Assembly (NCBI RefSeq): GCF_014333585.1
Contig: NZ_JACSCW010000010.1
Location: 1 to 64,000 of the forward strand
Direction of reading: 5' to 3'
DNA length: 64,000 nt
Origin: Hymenobacter sp. BT188
Lineage (GTDB): Bacteria; Bacteroidota; Bacteroidia; Cytophagales; Hymenobacteraceae
Shown here: one piece after another, positions 60,531 through 64,000 of the stretch
How positions within the stretch are numbered: position 1 is the stretch's first letter
Layout of the letters: each line of letters starts with the position of its first letter
Notes under the pieces: generated by a model
Told to the model about the DNA's origin: nothing
Databases searched by the model: none
What the model saw: only the letters and a program-made list of their open reading frames with translations
Made by a program: the position numbers and the translations under genes

Positions 60531-61910
60531 CTAGCGCTCTAGTTCCTTAGTGCCCCGTTCTGGGGTGTAAGGTGTTTGGGCAATACGCTTTGCCCCTGGT
60601 GACTCTCTTTCCAGCACTCCAACAGCGCTCCTTAAATTGCTCAACTCCGAGCTGTTGCTTAATGCCGGCACCTGAGCGGCCGCGTCTATCGCTTTACCTA
60701 CATTTTCTCGGTTCAATCCGCCGAGGTAAGGGGTACGTTCTACATGCTTTACTACTTCCTGTAATCGGGCTGCTGCCAGCGCCTGGCTGTGCTCACGTAG
60801 CCCTACGGCTACCTGAGCAGCAGCTGCTTTAAAAACTGCCTGCGCTTCCTCGTGGGTACGCAGCACTTGACCTGAGCTACGCGGCCCTTCAACAGCAAGG
60901 CTTTTGTTGATTGCCAGCTCATTCACCTGCTCAGCCGCAGCACGGAACCGCTTAGCATCTGACTGGTCCTGCCGCGCGTCGGGCCCCTGCAAGGCCGGAT
61001 GCTTGATAATCTTCTCCGCCGCCTGCTGAAACTGCGTCAGGTGGGTTTGAACAGCCGCTGGATTCAGGTTGGTCGCTTCCACCCCCTTCCCGACCGCTAC
61101 GCCCTTCTCGTAATTACCAGCCCCGGGCATGTTGGCCACGATGTCCATTATCCGGTAGCCCGTCACCACCAGCTCGCGGCGGGCATCCATGGCTTTCATC
61201 TCCGGGGATAAAGGGGCAACTGGCCGCGCCTGGCTGGGGTCGCGCAGCTTTTCCGCTTCGAGACCCGGCGCCGGGCTGATGACCTGCTGAAACATGGCCT
61301 TCAGCGGCTGCAGGTTCTTCTCGGCTTCCTGGGGCGCGTACGGGCGCACCATGGCCAGGTCGCGGGCCCGGTTCAGCGTCGCCGGGTCGATGCGGGCGAA
61401 GTCGACCTGGTAACCGGCTTCCTTGCCCAGCTGCACAAACGTGGCCTGCAGCGTGCGTCCGTTGCCGTCCCGAAAGGCGTGGGTGTGGTTGTACTGGTCG
61501 AGGTAGTAGGCGGCGCGCTCAGCGAACTTCTCCTCCGACAGCCCCTTGAGGTTGTTTTCCTTGCCCAGCTGCTCGCCGATGGCGTTCAGGCGCAACTCAA
61601 TCTCCTTGTAGGGCGCGTAGGTCATCGTTTCCCGGAAGCCGGTAACGTACGTAGGCTTGTGCCCCTGAAACTCACGGTCGGCCCGGGTTTCCCCGGCCCA
61701 CTGGTAGACGCCCTCAAACAGCTTCTGGTGCACCTGCTTCAGGTGGGCGTGGTCGTAGCGCCCATCTGGTATGCCGCCCTGCACGTTGAGCCGCTGCAGG
61801 CGCAGCAGTGAGGAATCAGTTTCGGCCTGGGCCAGCTGCTGGGGGTCGGTGATGCCGAGCCGGTTAAGCCGCACCCCGTTATCGTCGCTGAAGCGGTCGT
61901 TGGCAACCAT
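60531..61910 (-). CDS. VbhT-like Fic toxin
   Basis: 459 residues. Fic core with HAFRDGNGRTLQ (His144-Gln155); the metal-binding Asp148 and the Arg152 of the motif are present, but the last Arg of the classical motif is Gln155. N-terminal features WAGETRADREFQ and FRETMTYAPYKEIE are typical of Fic/DOC enzymes of the VbhT group. The C-terminal ~220 residues are helical and Ala-rich, possibly a secretion or partner domain like the BID of VbhT. Its start overlaps the antitoxin stop by one base (TGATG). It lies downstream of the type IV coupling protein gene, so transfer to the recipient is conceivable. Confidence 0.82.
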   Translation of the reverse strand: MVANDRFSDDNGVRLNRLGITDPQQLAQAETDSSLLRLQRLNVQGGIPDGRYDHAHLKQVHQKLFEGVYQWAGETRADREFQGHKPTYVTGFRETMTYAPYKEIELRLNAIGEQLGKENNLKGLSEEKFAERAAYYLDQYNHTHAFRDGNGRTLQATFVQLGKEAGYQVDFARIDPATLNRARDLAMVRPYAPQEAEKNLQPLKAMFQQVISPAPGLEAEKLRDPSQARPVAPLSPEMKAMDARRELVVTGYRIMDIVANMPGAGNYEKGVAVGKGVEATNLNPAAVQTHLTQFQQAAEKIIKHPALQGPDARQDQSDAKRFRAAAEQVNELAINKSLAVEGPRSSGQVLRTHEEAQAVFKAAAAQVAVGLREHSQALAAARLQEVVKHVERTPYLGGLNRENVGKAIDAAAQVPALSNSSELSNLRSAVGVLERESPGAKRIAQTPYTPERGTKELER

Positions 61911-62182
61911 CAGCGCGCAGGGTTAGGTTCAGAAGTAGCGGAGTCGCCTCCCGGCCGGTAGCGGGCCAGCAGCATGGCATCGGTCAGCTCAATGGCCTCC
62001 TCGATGCTTATCTCGCCGTCCACGTGCCGCTGCATGATGGCCAGGGCCTCCGGGCTGGGCGCGGGGCCGTTGCTCATCAGGATGGCAATGGAATTATTGG
62101 CGTGCCGCTCGCGCTCCTGGCGGGCGGCCAGCTGCTCCGGGTTCAGGCCGGCCGGGGCGGGCGTGAAAAAGGTCTTCATCAT
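61910..62182 (-). CDS. VbhA-like antitoxin for the Fic toxin
   Basis: 90 residues from the first ATG at 62182. The helical part ERERHANNSIAILMSNGPAP with MQRHVDGEISIEEAIEL aligns by length with Bartonella VbhA (recalled from memory). In VbhA the inhibitory motif is (S/T)xxxE(G/N); here the matching positions are Ile34, Asn38 and Gly39, so the Ser and the inhibitory Glu are missing. It may bind the toxin without blocking the ATP gamma-phosphate site, or inhibit differently. Overlapping start/stop shows coupled translation with the toxin. Confidence 0.7.
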   Translation of the reverse strand: MMKTFFTPAPAGLNPEQLAARQERERHANNSIAILMSNGPAPSPEALAIMQRHVDGEISIEEAIELTDAMLLARYRPGGDSATSEPNPAR

Positions 62183-62194
62183 AGGGTTTGGGGT

Positions 62195-62213
62195 GTAGGT
62201 ACGAGGTACTTAC
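62195..62213. promoter_or_regulatory. Operator candidate in the antitoxin leader
   Basis: GTAGGTACGAGGTACTTAC holds GGTAC twice (62198-62202, 62205-62209) and is roughly palindromic at its ends. It lies 13 bp before the antitoxin start on the minus strand, where autoregulation would occur. Confidence 0.4.
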
Positions 62214-62261
62214 TCAACAGTAAAAAGGACCTAAACGTCGCTTTTAACGGGCTTTTTGAGG

Positions 62262-64000
62262 CTAATCCACCTCATTCTTTATGCCTCCTGCTAAGGTGTT
62301 TACATGCAGGGCCAGGGTTTCTTTTACCTGCTGGCTGACCCGCCGGTAGTTCTCCTGCACGACCTCGGACAGCGTGGCGGCGCTATCTTCCTCATCGGCG
62401 CCGAAGGTGGCCACCGGATGGAGCGGAAATCGCTCCGGCGTGGCATCGGTGCGGGAGATAACGCCCTGAAAGAAAGTTTGCTTCGTTTCCACGGTCTGCC
62501 CGATAAACTCGCCCTGCTGCAGGCCGATGGCGTCCTGCACCCGCACTAGGTTGCGCTCCTGGTAGCTGGTGCTCAGGTTCGAACTGTGGCTGCCGTGCCC
62601 GCCGCCCCCGCCCTGGCTTTTGCCCGTGCTGGTGCTGTGCATCTGCTTGTCCTCGCGGCCCACGAGCTCGGAGATGAACTTGGCCGTGTCGAGCGAGTTG
62701 ACTTTGCCGAAAAACTGGTTGTTAAGGTTGGAGACCATCACCTTCATCTTTTCCGGGCCATAGGCATCAGTCATCTGCGCCAGGTCCTGGGTCATGTAGA
62801 TGGTGGCCACCTTGTTGCTGCGGGCCGTGGCCGGCAGCAGCTCCAGCCCCGGCACGTACACCGTGGCGGCCTCGTCGAGGAACACGTAGCTGCGGTGCTT
62901 GTGCTGCTGGTTCATAAGCTTGATGGCCACCGTGATGATGCAGCTGACCACTGGCGAGAAAGTTTCCTTAAGCGTAGGGTCGTTGCCGATGCACAGTAGG
63001 GCCGGCGCCTTCGGGTCGTTGAGGTTCAGCGAGAACCCCTCCCCTGCCTCTTCATCGGGCGTGAGCACCCAGACGATTTCCGGGGAGTTAATCCGGTTCA
63101 GAATCACTTGCAGTGTGCCCACGACGGCGGCCACCTGCTTCTCGGCCCGCTGCTCAACGGCCGTGATGATGCTGCGCACCATGCCAGCGCACTCGGGGTC
63201 GGTTTCCAGCATCGAGAGCACGTGCTTGAAGTCCTTGTGCACGGCCGTGGCCACCACGTGGGGAATGGTGCAGTAGGCCGGGAAGTGCTTTTTGTAAAAC
63301 CAGATGATGCCCGTCAGGTAGGCCACGGCGCTGATGTCGAAAAACTCCATCTTGCGGATGCTGGCCGGGTTTAAGTTGTTGATGATGGCCCGGGAGTACT
63401 CCTCGGCAAACGCCACTACCGGCATGTCCGCCGCCCGCAGCGGGTTCACCCGCTCGCTGCGCTCCAGGTCGCGGAAGTTGATGACGTGAAAGACCACCGC
63501 CGGCTCGGGCTCCCCGTTGGGTAATAGCCGCGGCGGGCTCTGCCGGCGGCCGGCCAGCTCCAGCGCTTTCTGGGCCGTTTCGGCCAGTACCGGAAACTTG
63601 AAGTCGTAGATGAGACCGGCAAAATTCTTGGCTGCCAGCTGCTCGATGACGGGCTCCCCAATGGAGTAGGTCTTGCCGGCCCCGGCGCCACCCAGCACCA
63701 GCACACCCCGGTAAGGGTTGGGTACGTTCACCCAACCGCCCCCTTCCGTGGGCAGGTTAAATCCGTCCGGGGTTTCCACCTTCTTGCGCTCCACGCTCAG
63801 CCCGAAGTCCGGGCTTTTGGTCAGGGCCCGCAGCATGCCCACCACAAAGCCACTGGCCACTGCCAGCGTAGCCGCCACCGGATAGCCCACCCGGATAAAG
63901 CCGGACCCATAAGAGGGCATGGTCAGCAGCACGTAGGCGCTGAGCAGAAACAGCGCTGCGCAGCTGGCCACCACGATGCGCACGGCCTGGGCCCGCAAGG
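62262..64000 (-). CDS. Type IV coupling protein (VirD4/TraG class), 5' end outside window
   Basis: At least 578 residues; the frame runs to the window edge without a clear start (TTG at 63998 only), so the N terminus is cut. Two transmembrane segments (VVASCAALFLLSAYVLLTMP and ATLAVASGFVVGMLRAL) precede the ATPase. Walker A is LGGAGAGKTYSIG (residues ~102-114 of the visible part) and Walker B is YVFLDEAATVYVPG. It links the relaxosome to the secretion channel and pumps DNA. It is part of the same mobile element as the tra operon 34 kb away. It is 79 bp upstream of the antitoxin gene. Confidence 0.92.
   Translation of the reverse strand, partial: LRAQAVRIVVASCAALFLLSAYVLLTMPSYGSGFIRVGYPVAATLAVASGFVVGMLRALTKSPDFGLSVERKKVETPDGFNLPTEGGGWVNVPNPYRGVLVLGGAGAGKTYSIGEPVIEQLAAKNFAGLIYDFKFPVLAETAQKALELAGRRQSPPRLLPNGEPEPAVVFHVINFRDLERSERVNPLRAADMPVVAFAEEYSRAIINNLNPASIRKMEFFDISAVAYLTGIIWFYKKHFPAYCTIPHVVATAVHKDFKHVLSMLETDPECAGMVRSIITAVEQRAEKQVAAVVGTLQVILNRINSPEIVWVLTPDEEAGEGFSLNLNDPKAPALLCIGNDPTLKETFSPVVSCIITVAIKLMNQQHKHRSYVFLDEAATVYVPGLELLPATARSNKVATIYMTQDLAQMTDAYGPEKMKVMVSNLNNQFFGKVNSLDTAKFISELVGREDKQMHSTSTGKSQGGGGGHGSHSSNLSTSYQERNLVRVQDAIGLQQGEFIGQTVETKQTFFQGVISRTDATPERFPLHPVATFGADEEDSAATLSEVVQENYRRVSQQVKETLALHVNTLAGGIKNEVD

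Noticed and set aside
1..64000. CRISPR arrays, rRNA or tRNA genes
   Set aside because: No regularly spaced repeats, and no rRNA or tRNA-like segments were seen on reading the window.

Overview
The window looks like an accessory replicon or island of a high-GC Bacteroidota, most likely a Hymenobacter-type member of the Cytophagales. The reasons are the Bacteroidota-style conjugation genes (TraE/F/G/J/K/M/N/O types), GC-rich codon use, few recognisable Shine-Dalgarno sequences, and many UmuC, IS and regulator fragments. No replication gene is visible, so plasmid versus integrated conjugative element stays open. These statements are inference from gene content; no database search was run.

Layout. 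1-6.5 kb: the tail of an ECF sigma factor, a serine recombinase with an inverted repeat upstream of its start, a bestrophin-like channel, a lipoprotein, IS debris, and a leftward plasmid-type block (ArdC antirestriction protein, small hypothetical genes, one with a G-run frameshift, and a HTH protein). 6.7-12.9 kb: a three-subunit periplasmic molybdenum aldehyde oxidoreductase operon (PaoABC type) and an alpha/beta hydrolase, flanked by two UmuC C-terminal remnants. 13-16.9 kb: a VOC protein, a CsoR-like regulator, a large TOPRIM/primase-like mobilisation protein and a HTH protein. 17.2-28.0 kb: a rightward conjugation operon for a type IV secretion system. 28.9-47.4 kb: a mosaic rich in aldehyde and redox functions (two formaldehyde/alcohol dehydrogenases, a CAD-type alcohol dehydrogenase, short-chain dehydrogenases, OsmC, GlcG-like protein, PEBP, several hydrolases, a dihaem lipoprotein and regulators), starting with an AbiEi-like/Fic fusion. 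47.7-59.5 kb: a tyrosine recombinase with two lox/dif-like sites beside its gene, followed by a probable defence island. 59.5-64 kb: a MORN-type secreted protein, a VbhA/VbhT-like antitoxin-Fic toxin pair, and the type IV coupling protein, cut by the window end.

The best candidate for an undescribed system is the leftward operon at 49.0-56.2 kb. It encodes a TPR protein with an HExxH zincin motif, a MazG-like nucleotide pyrophosphohydrolase, and two paralogous proteins that each join an N-terminal nuclease-like domain to a DUF2075/Schlafen-3-type helicase. A SMEK-domain protein in AT-rich DNA lies downstream, and a 987-residue DEAH helicase with a nuclease-like tail is transcribed divergently. 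Location next to a recombinase and the mix of nuclease, helicase, protease and nucleotide hydrolase suggest antiphage defence. This is inference and untested.

How parts fit together: the tra operon and coupling protein would move the element; ArdC would protect incoming DNA; the VbhA/T pair sits beside the coupling protein as on Bartonella conjugative plasmids; the integrase island and the detoxification genes are cargo.
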